Part shown: positions 1-9,153 of the stretch, in pieces
How positions within the stretch are numbered: the first letter of the stretch is position 1
Layout of the letters: every line of letters starts with the position of its first letter
Assembly (NCBI RefSeq): GCF_005886105.2
Contig: NZ_PNCO02000001.1
Location: forward strand, 3,753,501-3,817,500
Reading direction: 5' to 3'
Source: Pseudoalteromonas galatheae
Lineage (GTDB): Bacteria; Pseudomonadota; Gammaproteobacteria; Enterobacterales; Alteromonadaceae
Length of the DNA: 64,000 nt
The notes under the pieces: model-generated
Database searches by the model: none
What the model saw: the letters and a program-made list of their open reading frames with translations, nothing else
What the model was told of the DNA's origin: nothing
Made by a program: the position numbers and the translations under genes

Positions 1-450
1 TGACGAAGCGCTAAAACGCAAACCCATTTGGGTCACGACACCTTTTACCTGATCGCCTTCAACAATAAGATCATCACAAGACTGTTGGAAGATCTTTAAG
101 TTTTCTTGATGTTGCAAAATGTCTTGGATCGCAGCTTTATACAATGCGCGATCTGCCTGAGCGCGAGTCGCTCGTACTGCTGGGCCTTTCGATGAATTAA
201 GCGTTCTGAATTGGATCCCACCTTTGTCGATTGCTTTGGCCATTGCACCACCAAGTGCATCAATCTCTTTAACCAAATGACCTTTACCAATCCCACCAAT
301 AGCTGGGTTACACGACATTTGGCCTAAGGTATCCATATTGTGTGTTAACAATAAGGTATTCATACCCATACGAGCAGCTGCAAGTGCAGCTTCAGTGCCT
401 GCGTGTCCACCACCAACAACGATGACATCAAAATGTTCATGATAAATCAT
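1..450 (-). CDS. mnmG: MnmG (GidA), tRNA uridine-5-carboxymethylaminomethyl modification enzyme, 5' part
   Basis: FAD-dependent partner of MnmE in making the wobble modification cmnm5U34 in certain tRNAs. Only the first 150 codons are present; the gene runs off the left edge. The N-terminus carries the FAD-binding Rossmann motif [12 protein letters not shown] (about residues 10-21) and the family motif [11 protein letters not shown]. It starts at an ATG on the minus strand, directly beside the replication origin, as in E. coli and Vibrio. Its partner mnmE lies about 7 kb away in this window. Confidence 0.97.
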   Translation of the reverse strand, partial: MIYHEHFDVIVVGGGHAGTEAALAAARMGMNTLLLTHNMDTLGQMSCNPAIGGIGKGHLVKEIDALGGAMAKAIDKGGIQFRTLNSSKGPAVRATRAQADRALYKAAIQDILQHQENLKIFQQSCDDLIVEGDQVKGVVTQMGLRFSASS

Positions 451-539
451 TTACGGGATCCTACTTAAAACAACCGAGCAAATTTAGAAAGGATGCGTAT
501 TCTACCTAGAATTAACCAGAAGTGAAATGGTTAAACTTT

Positions 540-850
540 GCACAACGCAAAAAAGAGATCACTTAAAATATATAAGGATCTTTTTAAAGATCTTTATTGA
601 TCTTACTATTACTGATCCTTTGATCTGTGAATAGTTTTGTATTCCTGTTGAGATCCAATTGCTTAACTAAGATCAATTGATGTGAATTAGATCGGATCAA
701 CAGGCCTAAAACCTTTGATCAATTTGCCACTTTATTCACAGGGCTAGATCTGAATTTTTTTATCCAATGGATAAGTAAGCATAGATCAGCAGTTAGATCA
801 TAGGTTATCCACAATGCGATCTAAAATAGACTGAATTTGTGAATAACTTC
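540..850. other. oriC: Chromosomal replication origin oriC
   Basis: The non-coding stretch between mnmG and mioC has the build of E. coli oriC. On the mnmG side is an AT-rich section with GATC-headed 13-mer-like repeats (557-610), matching the unwinding element. It is followed by DnaA boxes TGTGAATAG (626-634), TTATTCACA (732-740), TTATCCACA (805-813) and TGTGAATAA (838-846). Fifteen GATC sites lie between 557 and 821, where about one would be expected by chance; such density is the hallmark of Dam/SeqA sequestration. Gene order and box placement (perfect box at the mioC end, like R4) support the call. Activity is inferred. Confidence 0.9.
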
Positions 851-872
851 TGTGTATTTCAATGTCGCAGCG

Positions 873-1310
873 TTAAGCGACACATTCAACAAACTTAGGT
901 AACCAAGCAATAGCGGTATCTTCTGGTAGATCTGGGTGTAAAACATCGATCTTTTCTATGTCTAACAGCTGTGTTGCACCTTTTTCTTTAAGTAAATCAG
1001 CAAGATTAATAGCTGCGTGGTTAAAGGTGTCGTAACTTGAATCACCAATTCCCACTACTGCAAAGCGTAGCTGACTCAGATCCGAACTCGCTTTTAACGC
1101 TGATATAAAAGGTAGTAAGTTTTCTGGGTAGTCACCGGCTCCATAGGTTGATGTCACCACCAGCCACAGTGCTTGCTGACAAGCTTCAAGCTCAGGTTGT
1201 TCATGCAAATTTACGGTATAGCCTTGAGATTCAAGCGATTCCATTAGCTGTTCAGCAACGTATTCTGCTGATCCCATTTGGCTGCCTACAATAAGATCTA
1301 AAGTTTGCAT
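873..1310 (-). CDS. mioC: MioC, flavodoxin-like protein beside oriC
   Basis: A 145-aa flavodoxin-fold, FMN-binding protein. The start LDLIVGSQMGSAEYVAE is the FMN phosphate-binding loop, and STYGAGDYPENL and VVGIGDSSYDTF are the other two FMN loops. E. coli MioC takes part in biotin synthase electron transfer in vitro. It is transcribed toward oriC, as in E. coli, where this transcription influences initiation. DnaA boxes lie upstream of its start (1496-1504 and 1613-1621), so DnaA control is plausible. Confidence 0.93.
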   Translation of the reverse strand: MQTLDLIVGSQMGSAEYVAEQLMESLESQGYTVNLHEQPELEACQQALWLVVTSTYGAGDYPENLLPFISALKASSDLSQLRFAVVGIGDSSYDTFNHAAINLADLLKEKGATQLLDIEKIDVLHPDLPEDTAIAWLPKFVECVA

Positions 1311-1719
1311 TATTACCCTTACCTAAGTCGTGTTGCGCGTCATCTTAGCGTTTAACATGAATATGTAAAGAGGGCTTTGAAGTTATTGGATAAAAATATT
1401 TGCACAAATAATGTGTGATTTTTATTTTCTTTATTTATCTATATGAAAGGAAAGAGAAAAATAAAATATTCCTGAGCTTAACTTGGTGATCTATTTGTGG
1501 ATAATCTATGGGATAGCTGCGCTTAAAAGTGCTTTTATAACGCTGGAACTACGATTGAAGAAGTAAGAACTTCGCTGTTTTTGAATGGATTTTGAGGTTG
1601 TGGATGAAGAGTTGTGGATAACGATCTAAAAGCCCGAAGTCGATCCAGACTTTTAGATCTATTTAGTTAGATCCATATAATAAAAGAGTCTAAAAAACCG
1701 GTCAGATTTCGGGATTAAT
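1311..1719. promoter_or_regulatory. mioC upstream region with DnaA boxes and GATC cluster
   Basis: No gene is seen in this 409-bp gap. It holds two perfect DnaA boxes in TGTGGATAA orientation (1496-1504, 1613-1621) and five GATC sites (1488, 1623, 1642, 1656, 1670). The stretch 1360-1470 is very AT-rich. It is the likely promoter region of mioC, possibly a DnaA titration or regulatory site. Function is inferred from the motifs. Confidence 0.5.
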
Positions 1720-2517
1720 TTAGCTTGACAGCCTAGTTGTGAGAACTGGTTGCTCAAATAAGAACTCAACCGTATGCTCTTCGAGCAGTTTTTTAGTGGC
1801 TGACTCTTGCTGTGCTATCACATGATCGCTGAGTGCATTACCTGATGAGATACGTTTGACTCCTAACTCAGCTAACACCTGTTTATCACTAAATCCGGGC
1901 AACAACATCACATTGACTGGAATTGAAAGCAGGGCTGTTAGGCGTTTTATCATCGCGGTGTCGGTTAAACCAGGAATAAAAAAGCCATCGCAACCTGCTG
2001 TTTGGTAAGCGAGCGCACGCTCATGAAGCGTCGCTTCCGTCCAATGTGGTTGTAAGCAAAGATCGCAACGTGCATTGATAAAGAAGTGTTTGAAACCGCG
2101 ATGATGTAATGCTTGTTTGATTGCCTGCAATAGCGCTTGGTGTGATGCTATATCGCGTAAGCTGCTCTGGTGACTGGGCTTGTCTTCAATATTGATACCT
2201 GCAACGCCAAGGTCGGCCAATTGGATAATATGTTTGATGATCTGATTTTGATCCGCGCTGTAGCCTGCCTCAATATCAACACTTAATGGAATAGTGATCA
2301 TCTTAAGAATGGCACTTACTGTTTGTAGTACATGATCAAATGTGAGTTGTTCTCCATCTTTATAGCCCTGATGATTTGACATACCCCAACTTGTTGTCGC
2401 AACAGCTTTGCCACCAGCCTGCTCAATAATAAGTGCCGATAAAGGATCCCAGCAATTAGCGATAAAGAGCGGGCTAGTGTTTTGATGAAGGGCTTTAAAA
2501 GTTGTACGTTGATCCAT
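1720..2517 (-). CDS. Isocitrate lyase/PEP mutase family enzyme
   Basis: A 265-aa TIM-barrel protein of the phosphoenolpyruvate mutase/isocitrate lyase superfamily. These enzymes cleave or form C-C or C-P bonds of small 2-oxo or 2-hydroxy acids using Mg2+. Visible motifs are DIEAGYS (residues 81-87, Mg2+-binding acids) and GINIEDKP (107-114). The usual catalytic-loop cysteine motif of 2-methylisocitrate lyase (KKCGH) is not seen, so it is more likely an uncharacterised hydrolase, lyase or decarboxylase member than PrpB or AceA. The ATG at 2517 was chosen because AGGAGA sits just upstream; an in-frame ATG eight codons earlier lacks this. Substrate unknown. Confidence 0.8.
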   Translation of the reverse strand: MDQRTTFKALHQNTSPLFIANCWDPLSALIIEQAGGKAVATTSWGMSNHQGYKDGEQLTFDHVLQTVSAILKMITIPLSVDIEAGYSADQNQIIKHIIQLADLGVAGINIEDKPSHQSSLRDIASHQALLQAIKQALHHRGFKHFFINARCDLCLQPHWTEATLHERALAYQTAGCDGFFIPGLTDTAMIKRLTALLSIPVNVMLLPGFSDKQVLAELGVKRISSGNALSDHVIAQQESATKKLLEEHTVEFLFEQPVLTTRLSS

Positions 2518-2958
2518 TTTATTTCTCCTAAGTTGACACACTTAGGGTACGCAGTTTATCGATGTTGGACTGGCCAAATTTGGCACTCAACATTTTGATA
2601 CACATTTTCACGAAAAAGTAAGGTGAAAATGTTATTTAAAAAAATATGTATTATTTTTATGCAGTTAGAGTTAGTTTTTGCAATATGAGTATTTTTATTA
2701 TTTATTCATGTTATTGATATTTATAGTTTTTATTTTTTTTCCTCATTACTTGTTATGTCATTCGCTTTGATGTTAATACTGATGGTGAATTGAACAACAC
2801 GGCAAGGATTGCTCTGGTAATAGTATCTATTTCCACCTCAAAACTGGATTTGGGTTGAACAATGAAGTGTTTATGGCTTACTTCTCGTACTTGAGAGAGC
2901 CATATAAACAAAGTGCTTACTAATAGCTGTTACATAACCGCAAAATTAAGGAAAAAAG
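2518..2958. other. AT-rich intergenic region, no gene seen
   Basis: This 441-bp gap between divergent genes has long A/T tracts at about 2640-2750 and no convincing coding frame. It must hold the promoter of the repeat-peptide gene; I could not assign -35/-10 boxes with confidence. Confidence 0.4.
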
Positions 2959-3159
2959 ATGAAAAAATTAATTGAAAAAAGTGCGCTATCTAGTATTTCT
3001 GGTGGTAGTGGTGTTTTGGATCCATTAGATCCAGCGTCGTCTGTTTTACACCCTGTTAGACCTGAATCTTCAGTACTGCACCCAGTTAGACCTGAGTCTT
3101 CAGTATTGCATCCTGTTAGACCTGAATCTTCGGTACTACACCCTGTTAAACCCATCTAA
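2959..3159 (+). CDS. Repeat peptide with double-glycine leader (possible RiPP or signal-peptide precursor)
   Basis: A 66-aa protein with a clean start: AAGGA at 2948-2952, six bases before the ATG. Residues 1-16 (MKKLIEKSALSSISGG) look like a short leader ending in GG, the cleavage context of bacteriocin and RiPP leaders handled by C39-peptidase transporters. After it come five 10-residue units: a degenerate one (GSGVLDPLDP, 16-25), then four near-identical ones (consensus ESSVLHPVRP, 26-65) ending PI. The last four differ only at A/E26 and R/K64, although their codons differ at many third positions. No cysteine is present. No maturase or transporter gene is adjacent. I do not recognise a family, so precursor status is inference. 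Confidence 0.7.
   Translation: MKKLIEKSALSSISGGSGVLDPLDPASSVLHPVRPESSVLHPVRPESSVLHPVRPESSVLHPVKPI
3034..3153 (+). repeat. Four tandem 30-bp coding repeats
   Basis: Units at 3034-3063, 3064-3093, 3094-3123 and 3124-3153 encode the 10-residue repeats of the 66-aa peptide. They differ mainly at silent positions (leucine as tta, ctg, ttg, cta; histidine as cac or cat). This indicates old repeats kept by selection on the peptide, not a recent slippage array. Confidence 0.85.
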
Positions 3160-3325
3160 TACATTGAATTGATATGCGTTGGTATATGTGTTGTTGCCAA
3201 CGATATTACCTTACATTTTACTTTTTATTAATATAATTCAAAGACTTAATTTATCTGTTGTATTGACCTCATCATTAAGATTGGAAATAATAGCTTCGAC
3301 TTTAAGGAACTATAAAAGGTAAAGC

Positions 3326-3631
3326 ATGGATAAGGAACTGCACATTAGTGCTGCTGAAGATTGGTATTCATTTCGTATTAGCGCTTCTGGAGAGCTGGAA
3401 TTTAAACGTGTTGCACTATGGGCCGCTGATGAACAGGGTTCTGTGAGGGGGTTAGTCTCAGGTAGTGGCAACAAGAAATTCGCTAACTATTTATACAATG
3501 CACCACACGCGCACGGTGGTTATATTCATTGGAATGATATGACACCCGATCAACAGAAAAAGGCAAAGCAGGACTGCCAAATAGATATCGATAGGTTAAA
3601 AGAGCTGCAAGCTGACGATACTAGCTCGTAA
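3326..3631 (+). CDS. Small hypothetical protein, 101 aa
   Basis: Good ribosome-binding site (AAAGG six bases before the ATG). The protein is hydrophilic and soluble, with no signal peptide or membrane segment. A beta-rich first half (WYSFRISASGELEFKRVAL) is followed by an aromatic/His patch (YLYNAPHAHGGYIHW, about 56-70) and an acidic helical tail. I do not recognise the family. It lies between the repeat peptide and the giant unknown protein, all on the plus strand, so the three could form a unit, though the gaps of 166 and 126 bp suggest separate promoters. Confidence 0.7.
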   Translation: MDKELHISAAEDWYSFRISASGELEFKRVALWAADEQGSVRGLVSGSGNKKFANYLYNAPHAHGGYIHWNDMTPDQQKKAKQDCQIDIDRLKELQADDTSS

Positions 3632-3757
3632 TCGACACCCGCTGATTTTAAATATTTACTTGAAATTACCGCAGTTTACAGAGCTGTGCTTCATTATTTT
3701 TCTACTCTATAGTCCGATTAGTGCGGCTATACGTTAAATTCAATTAGAAATAACGAC

Positions 3758-6700
3758 ATGAATCAATTCGATAAAAACCAGATTATCACGCTGGATATTC
3801 AAGACCCGCAACAAATCAAACTAGCATTAACACAATATAAAGCTTTATTAGATGAGGATAGGGCTTTTAGCGATAGTCAATTTGATGTTGAGTTTAAGCA
3901 ACTGGGAAAAGACGGTAAACGCCGCCTACAACCACAAGATAGCGGCAACAACCTTAAGTTGCTGCAGTCTGCGTTAAACTTAGGCCAAGAAGGCGGATCG
4001 CACCACTATAACCATCCTATAGATGATGATACTGAAACTTATATTTCTGAAGTCATTCTGTTTGCAGCAGCTCTGCAATATCCTGAAATTAAAGAGGTTG
4101 TTGTAGAAACCGCCCAAGCCATCGTTGCTTATAGTCGACGCCAAAACGACACAGACGAAATGTGGCTTGATGATATGCGGGTATTTGGCGTAGAAGCATT
4201 ATATATGCTTGCAAAGACGGATATACGGTACACCTTCTTGCTTGCACAGTTTTTTGTGCCTTACTGGGATGATGAGCATGCCTGCGGTTACGAAAGCTAT
4301 TTAAGTTCGTTGCTTCATGAGCATGGCTGGCATAAAGAAATAATCAAAGCATTTATATGGTGTGACAACGAGAGCTTTAGATCTGGCATGTTCCAAAATG
4401 ATCGATATAGTGACGATTGTAGCTACCAGCCATTGGGGGAATATTTATGCCAGCACCCCGAGCACTACGAACAATTTAAAGCATTAGTCGTTGCACGTTT
4501 CCAAGCAGAGCCTGTATTACTTGAGCGTGTCGATACTATGTGCGATGAGGATGAAGAAGAAGACTTAAGTACTTATCAACCCGTCGTGTCTCTATACCAA
4601 TCGCTATTCCCTCATACTTGTTTTTATGACGATGAAGAAGCCAAAGATAGCTTTATGGCAATGCCATTTTTTGGCAGCACGCTCGAAAATGAAGCGTATG
4701 ATTTACAGCAAAAAGTCCAATCACAGGTTGTAGGGCCGCTCGTTAAAATAGCACAGAGTGCCATTACTGCGCGTGCAAACTATCGCGCCTATCTCGCCAG
4801 AGACGAGAGAAAATATGAGCTTAACTATGGTAGCAATTTATTGAAGCCCTTAGTGCTAGCTATGCCCCAAGGTGAATCATTGTGGCGCTATATTGAAAGT
4901 GGTGAGCCACACACCGTGTTAGAAACACTCTGTGAAGTTGATGTACTTGAATTAGCGAAACTGCATGCCAGTGACATGGCTGAGCATCTTATTGAGCAAT
5001 TGAGTAGTTTCGAGCGCAATAACCAAGGTATAGCCGACGAATTGGAGTCGGTGCTCAGTCTTGTACGGGGCGATTTACTGACTGATCACTTCAGTGAAGA
5101 AGTTGAATATACACAACCAAATGGCATGGTGCTGACGCTTACGGTACGCAAAGATACAGAAACGAGCTTACTACAAGCTCGCGCTCAGCAATACTTGCGC
5201 GTGATTGACGTATTTTACTATGCTCTAGGCAAACGTGAGTTTAGTAAATATATGATGGCATCACTTACCGAAGGTGATGAGGCGCTACTTTCTAGAGAAG
5301 CCTATTATCAGCGCTACACTCAACTCTCCTTATCTGATATTGAGAGCGCAGCAGAAAGTGCCAAAGCCAAAAACATCCAATCGATATTTCATCACTTCAC
5401 CAACCAAGATGAATTACTGTGCCGCAAGCATCTTAAGTTGGTTGATGAGCATTTTCGCTCATCCCGTGCGCGGTGCCATCCAGAGCAGTGGCCACAATCG
5501 GATATGGGCTTAATGACACTGGCCAGCTATCACCTTCATTGTGATTACAATCAGCGTATTGGCGACGATATTACAGAGGCACTGGTAACTTATCTTAACG
5601 ACAATCATATTTGGCAACTCGCTGCCCAGCACATAATTCAAAAATGTCATAAAAAGTCAGACCATTATAACCCTGAAAATCTAGGGTTATCTGAGGAACA
5701 AATAGCGCGGATCTGTGACCACTTTACTGCAGACACGCCGCGAGATGATTTGGTCAGTATATTGGCACTAGTACAGCCACACTTGTATCGAGATGAGTGC
5801 TGTCGCGGCGATCTTTACTTAAATAAATTTAGTGAGCAGCAACCCAGTTATCAGCTTTTTAAAGATCATGATGATGACTTTCAGCGCTTTACCTTAGCCG
5901 CATTTTTGTTGCGGCAATTACCTTTACCCTTACAAAATAAAGCAGATCGTTTGTGGCAATTTATTATTGCATTGGCGCCAGTTAGGGTTGCACGCAATGT
6001 GCTTCGTGCTTATTCAGATGATCATTGGGATATAGAGTTTAATAATATACTCGATGGGATTGATGTCTATGAGCACTTAAGTAAAGCTGGAATAGATAGC
6101 GGTATTCTGAATGCCTATGAAATGAGTTATCAACGTTATGACTTCGGGCGTTACGTAAATTGGATAGAGATTTACAGCGAAATAGTCAGTGATGATACCA
6201 GTATGTTTGGCAGCATGGGGCGTAAAAAAGCCAAAGCCATGGAGCGGGGGCTTGCGTATATTAATGAGCGCACGAAAGTTGAGTTTTTACATCATGTTTC
6301 GCTCAAACATCCTGAAGTTGCAGTCGACTTTGATCATGACTTGCGCCGTGCGATAGATATTTTTGCGCAATTAAATCTGCACTCTTGGGAGCATGCGTTG
6401 GCACACGAGTCAGGTAAGGATTGTCTGTATTTCGGTGAAGGTGAAAAGTTACCAAAGAAGCTGCATAAAGCCATTGTGGCAGATAGCCTTTCAATACATG
6501 ATAAACCTTGTCATGTTGATGGTCGAAGTTGGGAAGCCTGCACTGTGTTGCAGCAGCAAGGAGACAATTATGTGATTGTGATAGCCGATCATGAGGTGCC
6601 GCTTGCTTGGTATGAAGACAGACTGCCATCGGGACCCTTATTGGTATTCTCAGAGCAGGTTGAACGTGCTGCTATTGTAAAGCGCGTTGCTGAACTTCAA

Positions 6701-7345
6701 GTGCAGTCCAATCGTATTAACGGGATTGTTGAACAAACGATGGCTTATCTAGATAACGAAATAGAGTTTGACGCCATGGCTGCGCTTTTCAAAGAGCAAA
6801 TATCCACCGAGTTTATGCGTATCGATGCCGATGAATACCACATGTATAGTCTGCGTCAATTTGTGTGGATGCTAGATGTTAAGCGTCGCAACAAACTGGT
6901 ACGTCTGCTTCTTAATCATGACTATCGCGGCTTTAAATTAATTGAAGCGCAAATGGAGCAACCTTGGTTGTTACACCAACTGGCACACAATGAAATTGAT
7001 TTTGAGACTTATCTATCAAACAGCGATGAGTATGAAGGTGAAGCATCCGAGGCCGGTATGGCATTTTTACTCGCCTGGTTATTTGATATCGGCGTTAAAT
7101 CCGAACACCTGATGCTGTTTTGTATTAAGCGCAGCCATTTTGACGTGTGTCGTGAGTTTATTGTGGCACATGCCCGTGGCCAATATGGCAGTTTTAAACA
7201 GAGTTTGAGCTACCTACACGCGGGTCGCCGCGCTGAACTTCCTGAAATATTAAGCCAAGAAGCAGATGCTGAAGTATTGCTAGCTCCATTGAAAAAAGAC
7301 AAATCTCGTAAGGTAAAAGAAGCAGTAAGCCATTACTGTAGTTAG
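3758..7345 (+). CDS. Large hypothetical protein, 1195 aa
   Basis: A single uninterrupted frame encoding a soluble, acidic, mostly helical protein without signal peptide or transmembrane segments. An acidic run (DEDEEEDL, about residue 267) and many helix-forming stretches with paired histidines or aromatics suggest an alpha-solenoid, but I see no P-loop, protease or nuclease motif and do not recognise the family. No strong Shine-Dalgarno precedes the ATG, so the start is less certain. Its 3' end faces mnmE across a 12-bp hairpin. Confidence 0.8.
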   Translation: MNQFDKNQIITLDIQDPQQIKLALTQYKALLDEDRAFSDSQFDVEFKQLGKDGKRRLQPQDSGNNLKLLQSALNLGQEGGSHHYNHPIDDDTETYISEVILFAAALQYPEIKEVVVETAQAIVAYSRRQNDTDEMWLDDMRVFGVEALYMLAKTDIRYTFLLAQFFVPYWDDEHACGYESYLSSLLHEHGWHKEIIKAFIWCDNESFRSGMFQNDRYSDDCSYQPLGEYLCQHPEHYEQFKALVVARFQAEPVLLERVDTMCDEDEEEDLSTYQPVVSLYQSLFPHTCFYDDEEAKDSFMAMPFFGSTLENEAYDLQQKVQSQVVGPLVKIAQSAITARANYRAYLARDERKYELNYGSNLLKPLVLAMPQGESLWRYIESGEPHTVLETLCEVDVLELAKLHASDMAEHLIEQLSSFERNNQGIADELESVLSLVRGDLLTDHFSEEVEYTQPNGMVLTLTVRKDTETSLLQARAQQYLRVIDVFYYALGKREFSKYMMASLTEGDEALLSREAYYQRYTQLSLSDIESAAESAKAKNIQSIFHHFTNQDELLCRKHLKLVDEHFRSSRARCHPEQWPQSDMGLMTLASYHLHCDYNQRIGDDITEALVTYLNDNHIWQLAAQHIIQKCHKKSDHYNPENLGLSEEQIARICDHFTADTPRDDLVSILALVQPHLYRDECCRGDLYLNKFSEQQPSYQLFKDHDDDFQRFTLAAFLLRQLPLPLQNKADRLWQFIIALAPVRVARNVLRAYSDDHWDIEFNNILDGIDVYEHLSKAGIDSGILNAYEMSYQRYDFGRYVNWIEIYSEIVSDDTSMFGSMGRKKAKAMERGLAYINERTKVEFLHHVSLKHPEVAVDFDHDLRRAIDIFAQLNLHSWEHALAHESGKDCLYFGEGEKLPKKLHKAIVADSLSIHDKPCHVDGRSWEACTVLQQQGDNYVIVIADHEVPLAWYEDRLPSGPLLVFSEQVERAAIVKRVAELQVQSNRINGIVEQTMAYLDNEIEFDAMAALFKEQISTEFMRIDADEYHMYSLRQFVWMLDVKRRNKLVRLLLNHDYRGFKLIEAQMEQPWLLHQLAHNEIDFETYLSNSDEYEGEASEAGMAFLLAWLFDIGVKSEHLMLFCIKRSHFDVCREFIVAHARGQYGSFKQSLSYLHAGRRAELPEILSQEADAEVLLAPLKKDKSRKVKEAVSHYCS

Positions 7346-7351
7346 TGTATA

Positions 7352-7380
7352 GTCATACGCCCGAACATCGGGCGTATGAC
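7352..7380. terminator. Strong hairpin between convergent genes
   Basis: A perfect 12-bp stem (GTCATACGCCCG at 7352-7363, its complement at 7369-7380) with a 5-base loop lies between the 1195-aa gene and mnmE. There is no clear T-run on either side, so it may act as a bidirectional terminator or an RNA 3'-end stabiliser. Confidence 0.6.
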
Positions 7381-7416
7381 AACTCAAATATTTGGATTAT
7401 TTATCCGAAGCTCAGG

Positions 7417-8781
7417 TTATTTACCAATACAGAATGAGCTAAAGATTTTGCCTAGCAAATCATCTGAGGTGAATTCGCCGGTGATCTCATTGAGGTATTG
7501 CTGGGTTAGGCGCAGCTCTTCTGCCAGAATTTCACCGGCAATGTGCATCTCTAGCTGAGTTTGGCCTATTTCTAGGTGCTCAGCAGCGCGTTCTAGGGCG
7601 TCTAAATGACGACGACGAGCCATAAAGCCACCCTCAGTTGCACCTGTGAATCCAATACAGGCTTTCAGGTGTTCTCTCAATAAATCAATGCCTTGAATAT
7701 CTTTGGCACTCAGGCGAATAAGAGTATGGCCATCACTCGTTGTTGTGCCAATGGCTTCACCGCTCAAATCGACTTTATTGCGGATCACCGTAATCTCCAT
7801 ACCTTGCGGTAGTTGCTCAATAAAATCAGGCCAGATCTTCGCAGGATCGGTTTCGTGGGTTTCTGTGCCATCTACCATAAACAGTACATGATCGGCACCA
7901 CGGATTTCTTCCCAAGCACGCTCTATGCCTATCTGTTCTACTTTATCTGGACTATCACGAAGTCCTGCAGTGTCGATAATATGAAGCGGCATACCATCGA
8001 TATGAATGTGCTCACGCAGTACATCCCGTGTGGTACCTGCAATGTCTGTAACAATCGCGGCTTCACGGCCAGCTAAGGCATTGAGTAGCGATGATTTACC
8101 TGCGTTAGGACGACCTGCAATCACCACGCGCATACCTTCACGCATAATACTGCCTTGCTTGGCTTGTTTACGCACTTCAGCGAGTTGCTGAATAATGCTC
8201 TCAAGATCCCCTGCGACTTTACCATCTGACAGAAAATCAATTTCTTCATCGGGGAAATCAATTGCAGCTTCAACATACATACGAAGGTGAATTACTTTTT
8301 CGACCAATGCGTTGATATGTTTAGAGAAGTCACCTTGCAGTGAATGTAGTGCACTTTTTGCAGCTTGCTCGCTGGTGGCGTTGATCAAGTCTGCGATAGC
8401 TTCTGCTTGCGTTAAGTCTAGCTTGTCGTTCATAAAAGCACGTTCTGAGAACTCACCAGGCTTTGCCAAGCGCACTTGCTCGATTTGGCTTATCTCCTTT
8501 AGCAGCATATCAAGGACAACCGGACCACCGTGGCCTTGTAGCTCAAGCACATCTTCTCCTGTGAATGAGTTTGGTCCTTGAAAGAACAGCGCAATGCCTT
8601 GGTCAAGCTGTTCACCTGCTAGGGTGTTGAATGGCAGGTATTCGGCATAGCGAGTTTTAGGGCATTTACCTAAGATTTGCTCGGCGACCTCTTTGGCTTT
8701 ACTACCAGATACTCGAATAATGCCAACGCCACCGCGACCCGGAGCGGTAGCCTGTGCTGCTATGGTGTCTTGTGCAATCAT
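7417..8781 (-). CDS. mnmE: MnmE (TrmE), tRNA modification GTPase
   Basis: A 454-aa potassium-dependent GTPase that works with MnmG to make cmnm5U34. Order: N-terminal folate-binding domain (1-118), helical domain, G domain with GRPNAGKS (223-230, P-loop), DIAGTTRDV (G2), DTAGLRDS (G3) and NKVD (G4), then the C-terminal CIGK (451-454) whose cysteine is essential in the family. Full length. In related genomes mnmE usually follows yidC directly; here about 18 kb of other genes separate the two. Confidence 0.97.
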   Translation of the reverse strand: MIAQDTIAAQATAPGRGGVGIIRVSGSKAKEVAEQILGKCPKTRYAEYLPFNTLAGEQLDQGIALFFQGPNSFTGEDVLELQGHGGPVVLDMLLKEISQIEQVRLAKPGEFSERAFMNDKLDLTQAEAIADLINATSEQAAKSALHSLQGDFSKHINALVEKVIHLRMYVEAAIDFPDEEIDFLSDGKVAGDLESIIQQLAEVRKQAKQGSIMREGMRVVIAGRPNAGKSSLLNALAGREAAIVTDIAGTTRDVLREHIHIDGMPLHIIDTAGLRDSPDKVEQIGIERAWEEIRGADHVLFMVDGTETHETDPAKIWPDFIEQLPQGMEITVIRNKVDLSGEAIGTTTSDGHTLIRLSAKDIQGIDLLREHLKACIGFTGATEGGFMARRRHLDALERAAEHLEIGQTQLEMHIAGEILAEELRLTQQYLNEITGEFTSDDLLGKIFSSFCIGK

Positions 8782-9153
8782 GATTTACTAATTCTAATGG
8801 AAATACGAGGTGATAAATGAATTGTACAGCAAAGCAACAGACTCAGCCATGCTGGGGCGTGTTTGCTGTTATAAACTGTAGCAAAAATGGATATGTAGTG
8901 AAGCATGAAGACTTGTACTGGATCAAGACAACGGCAAAAAAATGGTCGTTTATCTCATTTTTAATAAAAAAGACTTTATTTGTTCGTTTAATAGATAGTT
9001 AAATAGTATTAACTTCATTGAAGCAGGCATATAATGCTAGCTGAATGTCTTACTTTAAATACAGTGTGTTTTTGTTAAAATTGTGTGTCATGTTGGACGT
9101 CGTTTTGTAACCCAAAGCCAAGTTGGCTAGATGAATAATGTTAAGGAATTACG
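8782..9153. other. Divergent promoter region between mnmE and the ToxR-type regulator
   Basis: A 372-bp gap with no convincing gene. It should hold the mnmE promoter (minus) and the regulator promoter (plus). Beyond AT-richness near 8940-9010 and the AAGGA Shine-Dalgarno of the regulator at 9143-9147, I see nothing definite. Confidence 0.4.

Noticed and set aside
3034..3153. Tandem 30-bp repeats as a CRISPR or non-coding satellite
   Set aside because: Units are contiguous without spacers and lie in frame in a gene with a good start; changes are mostly silent.
2946..3155. Antisense open frame over the repeat peptide, giving Cys-containing repeats (GLTGC-TEDS)
   Set aside because: Its repeats vary in residue (S, N, S, K) while the plus-strand peptide stays constant through silent changes, and only the plus frame has a ribosome-binding site.
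8817..9002. 61-codon open frame upstream of the ToxR-type regulator
   Set aside because: No clear ribosome-binding site, composition like intergenic DNA, no recognisable protein.
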